Positions 10,854-20,039 of a stretch of DNA of 64,000 nucleotides are shown here, piece by piece. This stretch comes from Pseudomonas moorei (GTDB taxonomy: Bacteria; Pseudomonadota; Gammaproteobacteria; Pseudomonadales; Pseudomonadaceae): the NCBI RefSeq assembly GCF_008801475.1, contig NZ_VZPP01000001.1:186001-250000 (forward strand), given 5' to 3'. Each line of letters starts with the position of its first letter. The first letter of the stretch is position 1. Position numbers and translations under genes: made by a program. The notes under the pieces were generated by a model. It did no database searches. It saw nothing but the letters and a program-made list of their open reading frames with translations, and was not told where the DNA came from.

Positions 10854-11420
10854 TCATCGGGCGGCACCATGACGCCAGACCTCAATGCAGAACTCCGTTT
10901 CATAGGGTGGGACATGGCATTCGACGATGTCCCGGGCGGCAACTTGCAGATGCACGCCGACAATGTCGGCACGGATTGGCTGCTGGCAGACATGCCGGTC
11001 GACCAGAATTGCAGTGTAGACCCGACGGGCCCCGAGTTGCGCCAGGTACGCGCAGGTACGCAGCAGCGAATGGCCTTCGAACAGCACATCATCGACCACC
11101 AGCAAGGTGGTGTTGGCGAGGTCCAGTTCACCCAGCATCGGGTTCTCGGTCAATTCGGTGTGTGCGTGCAGCACCTTGAGATCGTCGGCATAGCGCTTGA
11201 CCTTCAACGGGTAGACCGGCAGCTCCGGTTGTCCGGTCAGGCGCGATAAATGCTGCTGTAAACGCTGTGCCAGAGGCTCGCCACGGCGCTGGATACCAAT
11301 CAGTGCCGCTTGAGTGGGCGGCAACAAGGCCGCGGCCTGGCGGGCCATCGCCTGCAGTACGCCCTCGAGTTCTTCGCTGTCGTACAAGCGCAAGCGCTGA
11401 CTGGCAATGTGAGGCGACAT
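10854..11420 (-). CDS. PyrR-like phosphoribosyltransferase
   Basis: Type I phosphoribosyltransferase, 188 aa from the chosen start (AGGAG six bases upstream; an ATG two codons earlier is less well placed). The PRPP loop VVDDVLFEGHSL and the RRGEPLAQRL strand match the PyrR/uracil PRTase group. It probably salvages uracil; RNA-binding attenuation is not implied. The leader carries a perfect Anr box 60 bp upstream. Confidence 0.8.
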   Translation of the reverse strand: MSPHIASQRLRLYDSEELEGVLQAMARQAAALLPPTQAALIGIQRRGEPLAQRLQQHLSRLTGQPELPVYPLKVKRYADDLKVLHAHTELTENPMLGELDLANTTLLVVDDVLFEGHSLLRTCAYLAQLGARRVYTAILVDRHVCQQPIRADIVGVHLQVAARDIVECHVPPYETEFCIEVWRHGAAR

Positions 11421-11479
11421 GACCATCTCCTGACGGGAACCGATTCGTTTTCAACTTAGTACCCTTCGATCCGGCCCTA

Positions 11480-11493
11480 TTGATATTGATCAA
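11480..11493. promoter_or_regulatory. Anr/FNR box
   Basis: TTGATATTGATCAA is a perfect palindrome. With leftward use the start site would fall near 11445, just ahead of the PyrR-like/PRPP synthetase operon. Confidence 0.85.
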
Positions 11494-11549
11494 GTACGCT
11501 GAAATGACACTCGCCACCATTCCTCCAATGCTCGGTCTTGCGCGGGGAT

Positions 11550-11563
11550 TTGACATTAATCAA
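11550..11563. promoter_or_regulatory. Anr/FNR box
   Basis: TTGACATTAATCAA, one mismatch to consensus. Rightward use predicts a start near 11598 and a ~90-nt leader before the universal stress protein gene at 11689. The box at 11480 faces the opposite operon, so this intergenic region is a divergent Anr control point. Confidence 0.75.
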
Positions 11564-11688
11564 CGCCATGAAGACTTCAACGGAGGAACCTGAATCCACG
11601 CTGGTGGCTGATCCGGCGCAGGCGTCACCGTCGGCCCGGGCAACGGGGCAGTGGTGGACGTCGAGTCCCACCTGGCTGGAGTCAAACC

Positions 11689-12594
11689 ATGAGTCAATAT
11701 CAACGCCTGTTGCTGATCATCAACCCGGCCCTGCGCCATTCCCCAGCAATAAAGCATGCTGCCGCCCTGGCCAGGGCCAGCGGCGCGAGCCTGCATATCG
11801 CGGCGTTCGCAAAGCCGTTGGACATTCTGTTACTGCTCGAAGAAGGCGTGCGGGAAAAAGCCCGGGAAAGTTACCTCCAGGACCATCGTGACTGGCTGAA
11901 GAACCAGGTCGCGAAGCTCCAGGCACTCGGCGTCGAGGTGACGACGGAGGTGACTTGGGCCGACGATGTGCAGCAAGACATCCTCGACCACGTCAGGGAA
12001 ATGCGACCCGACCTGTTGATCAAGGAAGTGCAGCACGAATCCGTGCTCAAACGCGCATTCTTCACGCCCCTGGACTGGCACTTGTTACGCCACTGCCCGA
12101 TACCGGTCTATCTGGTGGGCGGCGCGACCCATGCGTTGCCGCGCAAGGTCGTGGCCGCGGTTGACGTGTCCAATACAGCACCCGCAAACGGCGAGCTGAA
12201 TGACCGGATCATTCAACAAGCCAACCAACTGGCGCTGCAGTGCGATGCCGAGTTGCACCTGTTGTATGCCTGCGATCTGACCCCGGGCTATCTGGCGGAC
12301 ATGGGCAGCCTGTCGGCGTCGGACATCACCGAAGAGCTGCGTTCGACCGAGGAAAAAGCGTTCCTCAATCTGGCCGCTCGCTATGGCGTACCCTCCGATC
12401 GTCACCATTTCATCCTTGAGCATCCCGTCGCTGGGCTGAGTGAGTTCGTCAACAAGCAGCACGTGGATGTGATCGTGATGGGCAGGGTTCAGCACCATGG
12501 CCTGGAGAAGCTTCTGGGCAGCACGACCGAACATATCCTGTATCAGGTGCCCTGCAGTGTTCTGGCGATCTGGAACGGTCCAGACCCTGTGTAA
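11689..12594 (+). CDS. Universal stress protein, two Usp domains
   Basis: A 301-aa cytoplasmic UspE-like tandem-domain protein. The N-terminal domain (about 1-150) begins YQRLLLIINPAL. The C-terminal domain (about 150-295) has the ATP-binding signature MGRVQHHGLEKLLGSTTEH. It is closest to the copy at 24386 (both begin MSQYQ and share HSPA and ALRH segments), indicating duplication. Universal stress proteins of this type aid anaerobic survival in P. aeruginosa. Preceded by an Anr box. Confidence 0.88.
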   Translation: MSQYQRLLLIINPALRHSPAIKHAAALARASGASLHIAAFAKPLDILLLLEEGVREKARESYLQDHRDWLKNQVAKLQALGVEVTTEVTWADDVQQDILDHVREMRPDLLIKEVQHESVLKRAFFTPLDWHLLRHCPIPVYLVGGATHALPRKVVAAVDVSNTAPANGELNDRIIQQANQLALQCDAELHLLYACDLTPGYLADMGSLSASDITEELRSTEEKAFLNLAARYGVPSDRHHFILEHPVAGLSEFVNKQHVDVIVMGRVQHHGLEKLLGSTTEHILYQVPCSVLAIWNGPDPV

Positions 12595-12629
12595 CCCACC
12601 CCAGGCGTCATCGCCGGTGGAGGTATTCC

Positions 12630-13337
12630 ATGACTCAAAGTCCCTCATTGCAAACCACTTTGCAGGACCGCAGCGAAGCCGGTCGTCGTCTGGTGGAACC
12701 GCTGTTCAAATACGCGCATCGACCCGATGTCATCGTCCTGGCCTTGCCCCGTGGCGGCGTGCCGGTCGCCTATCAAGTGGTCAAGGCCCTGGATGTGCGC
12801 CTGGACCTGATGCTGGTGCGCAAGCTGGGCGTGCCGTCCAACCCTGAGTTCGCCATGGGCGCCATTGCCAGTGGCGGTATCCAGATCCGCAATGAAGAAG
12901 CGCTGCGGGCACACCCGGTTTCCCCGGCCGCATTCGAGGCGGTGGTGGCGCGTGAAACACGCGAATTGCATCGGCGCGAGCAACTGTACCGGGGCGCCCG
13001 GCCACCCTTGCAGCTCAAGGGGCAGGTGGTGATCCTGATTGATGACGGCCTGGCGACGGGCGCCTCGATGATGGCGGCGATCCGCGCGGTGCGCCTGCAG
13101 GCACCGGCTCGCATCGTCGTCGCCGTGCCGGTTGCGCCACTGGAAACAGTGGAGACGCTGAGCTTCGAAGTCGACGAGGTGATCTGCCCGCTCATGCCGG
13201 AATGGATGATGTCGATCGGATATTGGTACTTGAGCTTCCCCCAGACCTCGGATGAGGAAGTCATTGATCTGTTGCAGCGGGCCTGGCAGCGAGAAGCTGC
13301 CAGCGGCTCTTCCTCACGGGAGCCTATCGATGACTGA
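12630..13337 (+). CDS. Phosphoribosyltransferase family protein
   Basis: A 235-aa type I PRTase-fold protein with ALPRGGVPVAYQV near residue 38 and the PRPP loop VILIDDGLATGASM near residue 130. Members are often fused or adjacent to alpha/beta hydrolases of the dienelactone type, and here the next gene overlaps this one by 8 bp. Substrate is unknown. Confidence 0.82.
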   Translation: MTQSPSLQTTLQDRSEAGRRLVEPLFKYAHRPDVIVLALPRGGVPVAYQVVKALDVRLDLMLVRKLGVPSNPEFAMGAIASGGIQIRNEEALRAHPVSPAAFEAVVARETRELHRREQLYRGARPPLQLKGQVVILIDDGLATGASMMAAIRAVRLQAPARIVVAVPVAPLETVETLSFEVDEVICPLMPEWMMSIGYWYLSFPQTSDEEVIDLLQRAWQREAASGSSSREPIDD

Positions 13338-13995
13338 GCCTCAATCTCGACAGCTGGAATTGCAAGATGTTGAGTTATCCGCCGATTTGCGACTGCCGCC
13401 GCATGCTGAGGGTCTGGTGATCTTCGTTCATGGCAGCGGCAGCGGCCGTTTGAGCCCGCGTAATCAGTTTGTCGCAGAGTCGCTGGCCAGGCGGGGACTG
13501 GGTTCGCTGTTGTTCGACCTGCTGACGGAGGCGGAGCAACGCCTGGATAACCTCACTGGCCAGCTGCGTTTCGATATCGATTTGCTTACCGGGCGGCTGG
13601 TGGAGGTGATCGACTGGGTAGGCCGGGACCCGGAGTTGCGCTCGCTGCGCATCGGTCTGTTCGGTGCCAGCACCGGTGCGGCGGCGGCGCTGTTGGCTGC
13701 CGCCGCGCGCGCCGACGTGGTGCATGCAGTGGTCAGCCGGGGAGGGCGAACCGACCTGGCGGAGGCGGCATTGTTGCAAGTCAGGGCGCCGACCTTGCAG
13801 ATCGTCGGCGCATGGGACCCGATGGTGCTCGAGTTGAACCAGCGAATCAGTCATGTCTTGCGCTGCGAGCAGCGTCTGGAAGTGGTGGCGGGCGCTACGC
13901 ATCTTTTCGAAGAGCCCGGAACCCTTGAGGAAGTCGCCAGGCTGGCTCGCGACTGGTTTGGAACGCATCTGCAGCGTCGCCATCCAAAGGCCTGA
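13330..13995 (+). CDS. Alpha/beta hydrolase, dienelactone-hydrolase-like
   Basis: A 221-aa hydrolase starting at the ATG that overlaps the preceding stop. HGSGSGRLSPRN (oxyanion region), nucleophile elbow GASTG, acid WDPMV and catalytic His in GATHLFEEPG form a complete triad. The gene pair PRTase plus this hydrolase corresponds to a frequent bacterial fusion. Substrate is not inferable. Confidence 0.82.
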   Translation: MTEPQSRQLELQDVELSADLRLPPHAEGLVIFVHGSGSGRLSPRNQFVAESLARRGLGSLLFDLLTEAEQRLDNLTGQLRFDIDLLTGRLVEVIDWVGRDPELRSLRIGLFGASTGAAAALLAAAARADVVHAVVSRGGRTDLAEAALLQVRAPTLQIVGAWDPMVLELNQRISHVLRCEQRLEVVAGATHLFEEPGTLEEVARLARDWFGTHLQRRHPKA

Positions 13996-14009
13996 TGAAC
14001 CTTGATCCT

Positions 14010-15386
14010 TCACACGCCAAACGGAAAGGTTTCGTCTTCGGGTTCGAGGGTCTGGCGCCTTGGCAGTGGCAGCGCCGTGACCGGTTGGGTCTGTTCAATC
14101 CAGATCATCGCGTCAAACTGTTCGACCAGCATCGCTTCGAAATAGTGACTGGCGCGTTCGGTTTCGGGGCGGTAAATCACTCCGATGGCGCGCTCCAGCA
14201 ATGGTTTGGACAGCACCCGGCGCAGCGCCGTGCGCTGAGGGTCGCGCCAGTCCGTCAACGACGCCGGCACGCCGGCCTTGAGGAACTGATGCTCCCAACT
14301 GTCCGGGCGAGACGGCCGAATGTCCTTGATGAGCATCTCGCCGTCCCAGTCGTCGGCCGCGGCGACCTGGCCGCGATCGGTGCTCATGCCGATCAGCACC
14401 ACGTTTCGGCCAAAGGCGCTGCGGCATAGCTGGCCGATGTTGAACTGACCCTTCCAGCCCATTTCCGTGGCTGCCGCATTGCCGATATGGGAGTTGTGGG
14501 CCCAGACCACGGCTTTGGACTGCGGGCCGCGATGCTCGAGCAATGCCTGCAAGGTGTCAAACATATGCCGGTCACGCAGGTTCCAGGAGGCGGTCGAGCC
14601 TCGATAGATCGCCCGGTAATACTGTTCGGCCGCCTGCACCACCCGGGCGTTTTGCGCCGCGTTGAAAAACGCCTCGTCGTCCTTGATGTCCCCGGCCAAC
14701 TGTTCGGCAAGCATGGCGTTGAGCTGGTCGATGACCGACTGTTCACAGGGCATCAGGCCGCCGCGTTCGACGAAGTGACCGTACAGCGCCGGGTCATCCT
14801 GCCAAGGGGTCAGGCAGCCATAGCGGCGCCGGGCTTCGTGGGCCAGTTGCGGGTCGACACCGTCGAGATAAGCCAGCACTTCATGAATCGAGTTGCGCAA
14901 GCTGTAGACGTCCAGACCGCGGAATTCGACGCGACGTTCCGGGGCCTGCTGATGGTTGTAGTGATGCAACCAGTGGGCGAATTCCTTCACCTCGGCGTTG
15001 CGCCACATCCAGGTCGGGAATCGGCTGAAGATGTGGCGCTTCCAGGCCGTGGGGGCCAGCCCCCGGACATAACGATCGACATGGCCTGCATCCGGCCAGT
15101 CGGCCTCTACGGCCACGATGTTGAACCCGTGCTGCTCAATCAGCCGTTGGGTGATGGCTGCGCGGGTTCGATAAAAGTCGCGGGTGCCATGACTGGCTTC
15201 ACCGATCATCACCACACGGGCATCGGCGTAGCGATCGAACATTTCACCAAAGGCCGGAGCGTCCAGTTCCGGCAGCGGCTCGGCGTATTGGCGCAGAAGC
15301 GGCGTGATGGCGGCATCGTCGATGCGCCGCAGCGAGCCATCCAATGAGTCCAGCAGGTCTTGCGAGGCTGTGTTCATGACCGTCAT
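14010..15386 (-). CDS. Erythromycin-esterase-family hydrolase
   Basis: A 458-aa member of the EreA/succinoglycan-biosynthesis hydrolase family. The conserved GEASHGTRDF near residue 62 and WAHNSHIG near residue 300 supply the His/Glu active-site residues. Chromosomal homologues in Pseudomonas often sit next to PRTase/hydrolase genes as here and are not known to give macrolide resistance; calling it a resistance gene would be unjustified. It is convergent with the hydrolase gene, with a 14-bp gap. Confidence 0.82.
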   Translation of the reverse strand: MTVMNTASQDLLDSLDGSLRRIDDAAITPLLRQYAEPLPELDAPAFGEMFDRYADARVVMIGEASHGTRDFYRTRAAITQRLIEQHGFNIVAVEADWPDAGHVDRYVRGLAPTAWKRHIFSRFPTWMWRNAEVKEFAHWLHHYNHQQAPERRVEFRGLDVYSLRNSIHEVLAYLDGVDPQLAHEARRRYGCLTPWQDDPALYGHFVERGGLMPCEQSVIDQLNAMLAEQLAGDIKDDEAFFNAAQNARVVQAAEQYYRAIYRGSTASWNLRDRHMFDTLQALLEHRGPQSKAVVWAHNSHIGNAAATEMGWKGQFNIGQLCRSAFGRNVVLIGMSTDRGQVAAADDWDGEMLIKDIRPSRPDSWEHQFLKAGVPASLTDWRDPQRTALRRVLSKPLLERAIGVIYRPETERASHYFEAMLVEQFDAMIWIEQTQPVTALPLPRRQTLEPEDETFPFGV

Positions 15387-15500
15387 CCCCTTAAGAGTGG
15401 GTTAGCCTGCCGGCAGAATCATGCCGGGCGTCCAGGCTCGGCCCAGCGAGGCGTTTCAACAGCTGATTGTTTATTCCTACACCCTGATTCGGAGGGAAAA

Positions 15501-15514
15501 TTGAGATTCGTCAA
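15501..15514. promoter_or_regulatory. Probable Anr/FNR box
   Basis: TTGAGATTCGTCAA keeps TTGA-N6-TCAA. It sits in the 265-bp divergent gap between the erythromycin-esterase homologue and the cytochrome c gene. Rightward use would start RNA near 15549. Confidence 0.55.
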
Positions 15515-15651
15515 TAAAGGCTGCAACGGCTTGGGAGAAGGTGTCTGGATCAAGCATTCGCAGACCGCCCGATAGGCCCTGAGCGACAGGTGGTGTTCCG
15601 AATGGCTTCCGGACAGTTGGACGCAGGGCATAGACCATGGGAGCCACCGCC

Positions 15652-16296
15652 ATGAAGCGTACTTTGCACCAGGCACACTGGGTTCTTGCCCTCTGCGTAG
15701 CGATGCTCACGGGTTGTACCCATTCGAACGAGGAGGCCGGGCAAGGCACTTCGCCCATGTCCGGCATCGCCATGGCGGACCAGGTGTGCGCCCAGTGCCA
15801 TGGACTGACGGGCGAGTCCATCTCACCGACGTTTCCCAAGTTGGCCGGCCAGCAAAAGGAGTACCTGAAATTGCAACTGGCTGACTTCAAGAACCATGGA
15901 CGCAGCGATAAGACCGGCACTCAGTACATGTGGGGTTTTACCCATTTGACGCCGACCCAGATCGCCGAACTGGCGGACTATTTTTCGACCCAGAGCCCGA
16001 TGAAGGCTGATGCCGATACGCCGGATGCGCGGGGTGAATTGATCTTTCGCCAGGGTGTGCCTGGGGCGGGCATTGCTCAATGCAGTGCCTGTCATGGTGC
16101 TCAAGGTCAGGGCGGTGGCCAGGTGCCGCGCCTGGCCGGTCAGCATGCCGCCTACCTGATGGGGCAGATCAGGCTTTTTCAACGCACCGAACAGCATCCC
16201 CGGGGCGACCTGACCCAGCAGGTTGCTCATGCGCTGGCGGATGAGGACGCCGAATCGGTCGCTCATTACCTGGCGTCGCTGGGGACGAAGAAATAA
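15652..16296 (+). CDS. Diheme c-type cytochrome lipoprotein
   Basis: A 214-aa cytochrome c4/c553-like protein. The start at 15652 is preferred because GGGAG lies eight bases upstream and the resulting N terminus is a lipoprotein signal with lipobox LTGC (Cys22). Two heme sites are visible, CAQCH (46-50) and CSACH (144-148), each with a downstream Met ligand candidate. It probably passes electrons in the periplasm to a terminal oxidase or peroxidase. Its stop overlaps the next ATG (TAATG). Confidence 0.88.
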   Translation: MKRTLHQAHWVLALCVAMLTGCTHSNEEAGQGTSPMSGIAMADQVCAQCHGLTGESISPTFPKLAGQQKEYLKLQLADFKNHGRSDKTGTQYMWGFTHLTPTQIAELADYFSTQSPMKADADTPDARGELIFRQGVPGAGIAQCSACHGAQGQGGGQVPRLAGQHAAYLMGQIRLFQRTEQHPRGDLTQQVAHALADEDAESVAHYLASLGTKK

Positions 16297-18086
16297 TGCC
16301 TTTTGCACCACCGGTGCCCGCCTTGCAGCCTTCGTCGCCGCAGGCCAGGCGTCTGATGGGCAATGACGAGATTGCCGCGATTTTTGACGACATCGCCGAT
16401 CTGTTGGACATCGAGGACGCCAACCCCTTCCGGATCCGCGCTTACCGTAATGCGGCGCGGACCTTAAGAGCGTTGTCCTTTGGCCTGGCGCCGCTCATCA
16501 CCCGCGGTGAATCGCTGCCCAAGCTGACGGGTGTCGGCGTCGATCTGGCCGGCAAGATCAATGAAATTGTCGTCACCGGCGATTGCGCCCTGCGCCAGCG
16601 GTTACAGTCGGCAGTGCCGCCCGGACTGGTCGAACTGCTGTCCATTGCCGGTCTGGGACCCAAACGGGTCAAGCACCTCTACCACGACCTGGGAATCGCA
16701 ACCGCGCAGCAGTTGTGCCAGGCCGCTGAGCAGGGGCGTATTCGCCATCTGCCCGGCTTCGGCGAAAAGCTGGAAGCCCGGTTGTTGAAAGCCGTGCAAG
16801 AGGGCCTCGCAAAGGAACGTCGTTGGCCCTTGGCGTTCGTCGAACCGGTGGCTCAAAGGATGACCGAGTACCTGCGGCAGATGCCCGGTGTCGAGATTGC
16901 AACGGTCGCCGGAAGCCTGAGACGCCTGCGCGACACCATCGGAGACATCGATATCCTCGTGGCTGCCGGGCCGTCTGTGGACGTCAGTGGGCATTTCATC
17001 CGCCATCCGGACGTGACCCGTGTGCTGGCCAAAGGGCGCACGCGTGCCAGCGTCCTCCTGGGTTCTGGCCTGCAAGTGGACATCCGGGTGGTCAAGCCGG
17101 GGGCCTATGGTGCGGCACTGGTGTATTTCACCGGCAGCAAGGCGCATAACATTGCGATTCGGCAGCGGGCCCAGAAGCAGGGCCTGAAACTCAATGAATA
17201 TGGCGTGTTCAAGGCCAGGGAATGCGTGGCCAGCGCCACCGAGGATTCGGTTTATCGGGCATTGGGTCTGGTGTGGATCGTACCGGAACTGCGCGAAGGT
17301 CGAGGCGAGGTCGAAGCGGCGCTGGCAGGTCGTTTACCCGGGCTGATCGAGTTGAACGACCTCAAGGGTGACTTGCATGCCCATACCCGTGCTTCGGATG
17401 GCCGCAACAGCCTGGAAGAGATGGCGTGTGCGGCCCAGGCGGCCGGGCTGCACTACCTGGCGATTACCGACCATTCCCGTTCCCTGAGGGTGGCCCATGG
17501 TCTGGACACTGACCGGTTGTTGCAGCAAATCGACCAGATCGACGCGCTCAACGCCCGCTTGCAGGGCATGACCTTGCTCAAGGGTATCGAGGTCGACATT
17601 CTCGAGGACGGCAGCCTGGATTTGCCGGACGACGTTCTCGGCCGCCTGGACCTGGTGGTGGGCGCCGTCCACAGTCATTTCAGCCTGTCATCGCGGCAAC
17701 AAACCCGACGCCTGCTAAAAGCCATGGAGCATCGCTACTTCAGCATTCTGGCTCACCCGCTGTGTCGGCTGATCAATGAGCGCGCGCCGCTGAACATGGA
17801 CCTGCCGGCTATCATCAAGGCCGCTTCCGCCCGTGGCTGCTGCCTGGAGCTCAACGCGCAGCCGCAGCGCATGGACCTGTTCGACATCCATTGCCAGTCC
17901 GCCAAAGAGCAGGGCGTGCTCATCAGTATCAATTCGGATGCCCACCGCAGCGCTGATTTTTCCTGTTTGCGCTACGGCGTCGCCCAGGCCCGTCGTGCCT
18001 GGCTCGAAAAACAAGACGTACTCAATACCCGCTCGCTGAGTGAGCTCAAGACGTTTTTACGCAATGGCGGCAACGGGGTGATCTGA
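16296..18086 (+). CDS. polX: Family X DNA polymerase with PHP domain
   Basis: A 596-aa PolX: N-terminal 8-kDa domain (EIAAIFDDIADLL, about 23-35), helix-hairpin-helix segments (GLGPKRVKHLY), palm with the metal Asp pair in GDIDILV, and a C-terminal PHP 3'-5' exonuclease/AP-endonuclease domain from about residue 345 (DLHAHTRASDG, DHSRS, HPLCRLI, NSDAH). Likely gap-filling and base-excision repair. The start overlaps the cytochrome stop by one base; Met21 is an alternative nearer the family norm. Confidence 0.88.
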   Translation: MPFAPPVPALQPSSPQARRLMGNDEIAAIFDDIADLLDIEDANPFRIRAYRNAARTLRALSFGLAPLITRGESLPKLTGVGVDLAGKINEIVVTGDCALRQRLQSAVPPGLVELLSIAGLGPKRVKHLYHDLGIATAQQLCQAAEQGRIRHLPGFGEKLEARLLKAVQEGLAKERRWPLAFVEPVAQRMTEYLRQMPGVEIATVAGSLRRLRDTIGDIDILVAAGPSVDVSGHFIRHPDVTRVLAKGRTRASVLLGSGLQVDIRVVKPGAYGAALVYFTGSKAHNIAIRQRAQKQGLKLNEYGVFKARECVASATEDSVYRALGLVWIVPELREGRGEVEAALAGRLPGLIELNDLKGDLHAHTRASDGRNSLEEMACAAQAAGLHYLAITDHSRSLRVAHGLDTDRLLQQIDQIDALNARLQGMTLLKGIEVDILEDGSLDLPDDVLGRLDLVVGAVHSHFSLSSRQQTRRLLKAMEHRYFSILAHPLCRLINERAPLNMDLPAIIKAASARGCCLELNAQPQRMDLFDIHCQSAKEQGVLISINSDAHRSADFSCLRYGVAQARRAWLEKQDVLNTRSLSELKTFLRNGGNGVI

Positions 18087-18107
18087 ACGATCAAGGCTGA
18101 TCAGCAA

Positions 18108-18129
18108 CCCGGGCCAAACGGAGCCCGGG
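18108..18129. terminator. GC-rich hairpin between convergent genes
   Basis: A seven-base-pair stem (CCCGGGC/GCCCGGG) lies between the polX stop and the end of the GNAT pseudogene. It lacks a U-tract in either direction, so termination is uncertain. Confidence 0.3.
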
Positions 18130-18133
18130 ATGA

Positions 18134-18697
18134 TTACAGGTACAGGAGATGAACGACCTTGCGGGTCTCGAAAGGATCGTCGCGCGTCTCGAAACCCAGG
18201 GATCTGGCCAGGGCGCGCATGGGTGCGTTGCTCGACTCGTCGACCGCGTAAATGTGGTGGAAGGCATTCTTGCGCGCGGCGGTGATCAAATGCTCCATCA
18301 GTAGCGTACCCTACCCCAGTTGCTTCCATTGTTCGGCGACTGTCACGGTGCATTCGCATTTGTGCACGCCCGTTGCGCCATAGCGGCTGACGCCGATCTC
18401 GATCAGTTGGCCATCCTCGTGGACCAGGGCGATGTACGCCATGCGCTGTTTATTTTCGTTGTCCACCCAGCGTCCCGGCATGGCTTTTTGCGGTTCGTTG
18501 CCCCGCGCGAGAAAACGCATGTGCCGGGACTCGGGCGCCAGGCGTTTGATGAAGGCGTATTCACGTTCGCGGTCTTTATCCGTCAATTGCCGGATCAACA
18601 CGTGACGACCATCGCGCAGGGTTTCGATCCAGTATTGGCCAGTGACTTTGGCATAGGCATCAGCGGCCCGATACGGATGATTTTTGGCAGTGAACAT
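18134..18697 (-). pseudogene. GNAT N-acetyltransferase interrupted by in-frame TAG
   Basis: A 188-codon frame encodes a GNAT acetyltransferase (IETLRDGRHVLIRQLTDKD, then SRYGATGVHKCECTVTVAEQW). It is cut by TAG at 18311-18313. Translation in the same frame continues with GTLLMEHLITAARKN and a normal C-terminal end, KVVHLLYL. The stop falls inside motif A (Q-x-x-G-x-G/A), the CoA pyrophosphate loop. A TTG-to-TAG change would explain it. No frameshift is needed, so this is a recent nonsense mutation, a sequencing error or a suppressible stop. Confidence 0.8.
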
Positions 18698-18786
18698 CGG
18701 GCGATCCTCCGTCCGGTAGCAAAGGTGGGCGCGTCGTGATGAACGACGCTGTTCACTTCTTTCTACACCGTTGGCCGCTGGCGAAC

Positions 18787-18800
18787 ATGATCTGGATCAG
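18787..18800. promoter_or_regulatory. Degenerate Anr/FNR box
   Basis: ATGATCTGGATCAG, two outer mismatches. It sits 90 bp upstream of the GNAT pseudogene start and leftward use would start RNA near 18752. Confidence 0.45.
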
Positions 18801-18812
18801 AACTGAACACTG

Positions 18813-19739
18813 TCAATCAGCCAATACCTGCGGCGAAACCACCCAGATGCTGCACGGCAGCTTGTACAGCAAATGTTCCACCGTACTGCCCACCAGGCGG
18901 CCCATGCCGCGATGGCCGACACGGCCCATGACGATCACGTCGATGTCATAGGCATCGGCGTAGCTGGCAAGAACCTTGGCCGGATCGCCCATGATCATGT
19001 GCTGGTGCTCAGGGGGAATGCCGTTGCGTTCGGCCAGTTCGTGGAAGGCATCGGCCTGCGCATCGAACAGGGTCTTGGCTTTATTCGAAGAAAAAAACGC
19101 CGAAGCATTATCGAAGCCGAATTCGTCGGCGCTGATGGAGGAAAGGTCATGGGCGTAGATCACATCGAGCTCGGCGTTGCAGGTACTCGCCAGTTTCGCC
19201 GCCTCGTGCAGGATCCGGTCATTGAAATTCTTGTACTGACCGTCGCGGTGAAACGGGTCGACGGCGGCGACGATCCGGCGCGGCAAGTCGTGATGTACAT
19301 GGCTGACATAATGCAACGGCACCGGGCATTCGCGCAGCAGGTGGATGTCCAGGGGGGTGAACATCAGGCGTGACAGCAGCGACTCGTGCTCCAGGGCCTT
19401 GATCAGCAAGGCCATCGGCTGCTCTTTGATATGAATGAGGATTTCCTGCAAGGGTCTTTCCACCCAGACCACTTCGGTGGTGACGGGGATGCCGATTTTG
19501 CGCAACGGACGGGCCTGGTTCTCCAGCCATTGGCGATGACGTTCGACGTAGTCAATGCGCATCTGCTCGCGCGACTCGTCATTGGTCATGCCGGCGCTCG
19601 CCAGACCTTCCAGGTAATCGAACGCCACGATGTGCAGTGCCGCACCCGAAGCCTTGGCCAGCGCAGCGGCCCGGTCGAAAGCCGGTGTGATTTCCATCTG
19701 GTGCGAAACGACCAGCATGAAACGTGGTTGATCAGGCAT
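18813..19739 (-). CDS. Universal stress protein, two Usp domains
   Basis: A 308-aa tandem Usp. N-terminal PRFMLVVSHQMEITPAFDRAA; C-terminal ATP signature MGRVGHRGMGRLVGSTVEHLL. It shares the TPAFDRA segment with the copies at 20040 and 28406, forming a subfamily distinct from the MSQYQ pair. An Anr box lies 120 bp upstream, and a second faces the divergent Usp gene at 20040. Confidence 0.88.
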   Translation of the reverse strand: MPDQPRFMLVVSHQMEITPAFDRAAALAKASGAALHIVAFDYLEGLASAGMTNDESREQMRIDYVERHRQWLENQARPLRKIGIPVTTEVVWVERPLQEILIHIKEQPMALLIKALEHESLLSRLMFTPLDIHLLRECPVPLHYVSHVHHDLPRRIVAAVDPFHRDGQYKNFNDRILHEAAKLASTCNAELDVIYAHDLSSISADEFGFDNASAFFSSNKAKTLFDAQADAFHELAERNGIPPEHQHMIMGDPAKVLASYADAYDIDVIVMGRVGHRGMGRLVGSTVEHLLYKLPCSIWVVSPQVLAD

Positions 19740-19858
19740 GGCACATCTCCCGTCGATAATGGCGTGGACGCTGTTGTGCGCAATGGCAATGGCAATGGCA
19801 ACGGTGCGTCAGCGCAGTGGAACCCGTCTTTATCCTGCGGCAGGCTCTGGAGCGGGGC

Positions 19859-19872
19859 TTGATCTTTGTCAA
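19859..19872. promoter_or_regulatory. Anr/FNR box
   Basis: TTGATCTTTGTCAA, one mismatch. Leftward use predicts RNA from about 19824 into the universal stress protein gene starting at 19739. Confidence 0.7.
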
Positions 19873-19956
19873 ACAGAGATGGCAATGCCAATGGCGCCCG
19901 ACCTGCGGTGACACGCAGCCTGTCCAGTCGCCTCGTGCCCGGTTGATCGCGGCTAA

Positions 19957-19970
19957 CTGACAAATATCAA
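19957..19970. promoter_or_regulatory. Anr/FNR box
   Basis: CTGACAAATATCAA, two mismatches. Rightward use predicts a start near 20005, 35 bp before the universal stress protein ATG at 20040. Confidence 0.6.
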
Positions 19971-20039
19971 GTCGGTTGAACGTGGCGCGCTCATTCTGGA
20001 GGCCTGTTCCATATCATTGCCCGCGTGCCGAGGTGTTCC

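Noticed and set aside
11568..11891. Frame upstream of and overlapping the first universal stress gene
   Set aside because: Overlaps the Usp gene in another frame, has no family motif and is probably just leader sequence.
14010..15386. Antibiotic (macrolide) resistance gene
   Set aside because: Only family membership supports it; chromosomal homologues in Pseudomonas are not known resistance determinants.
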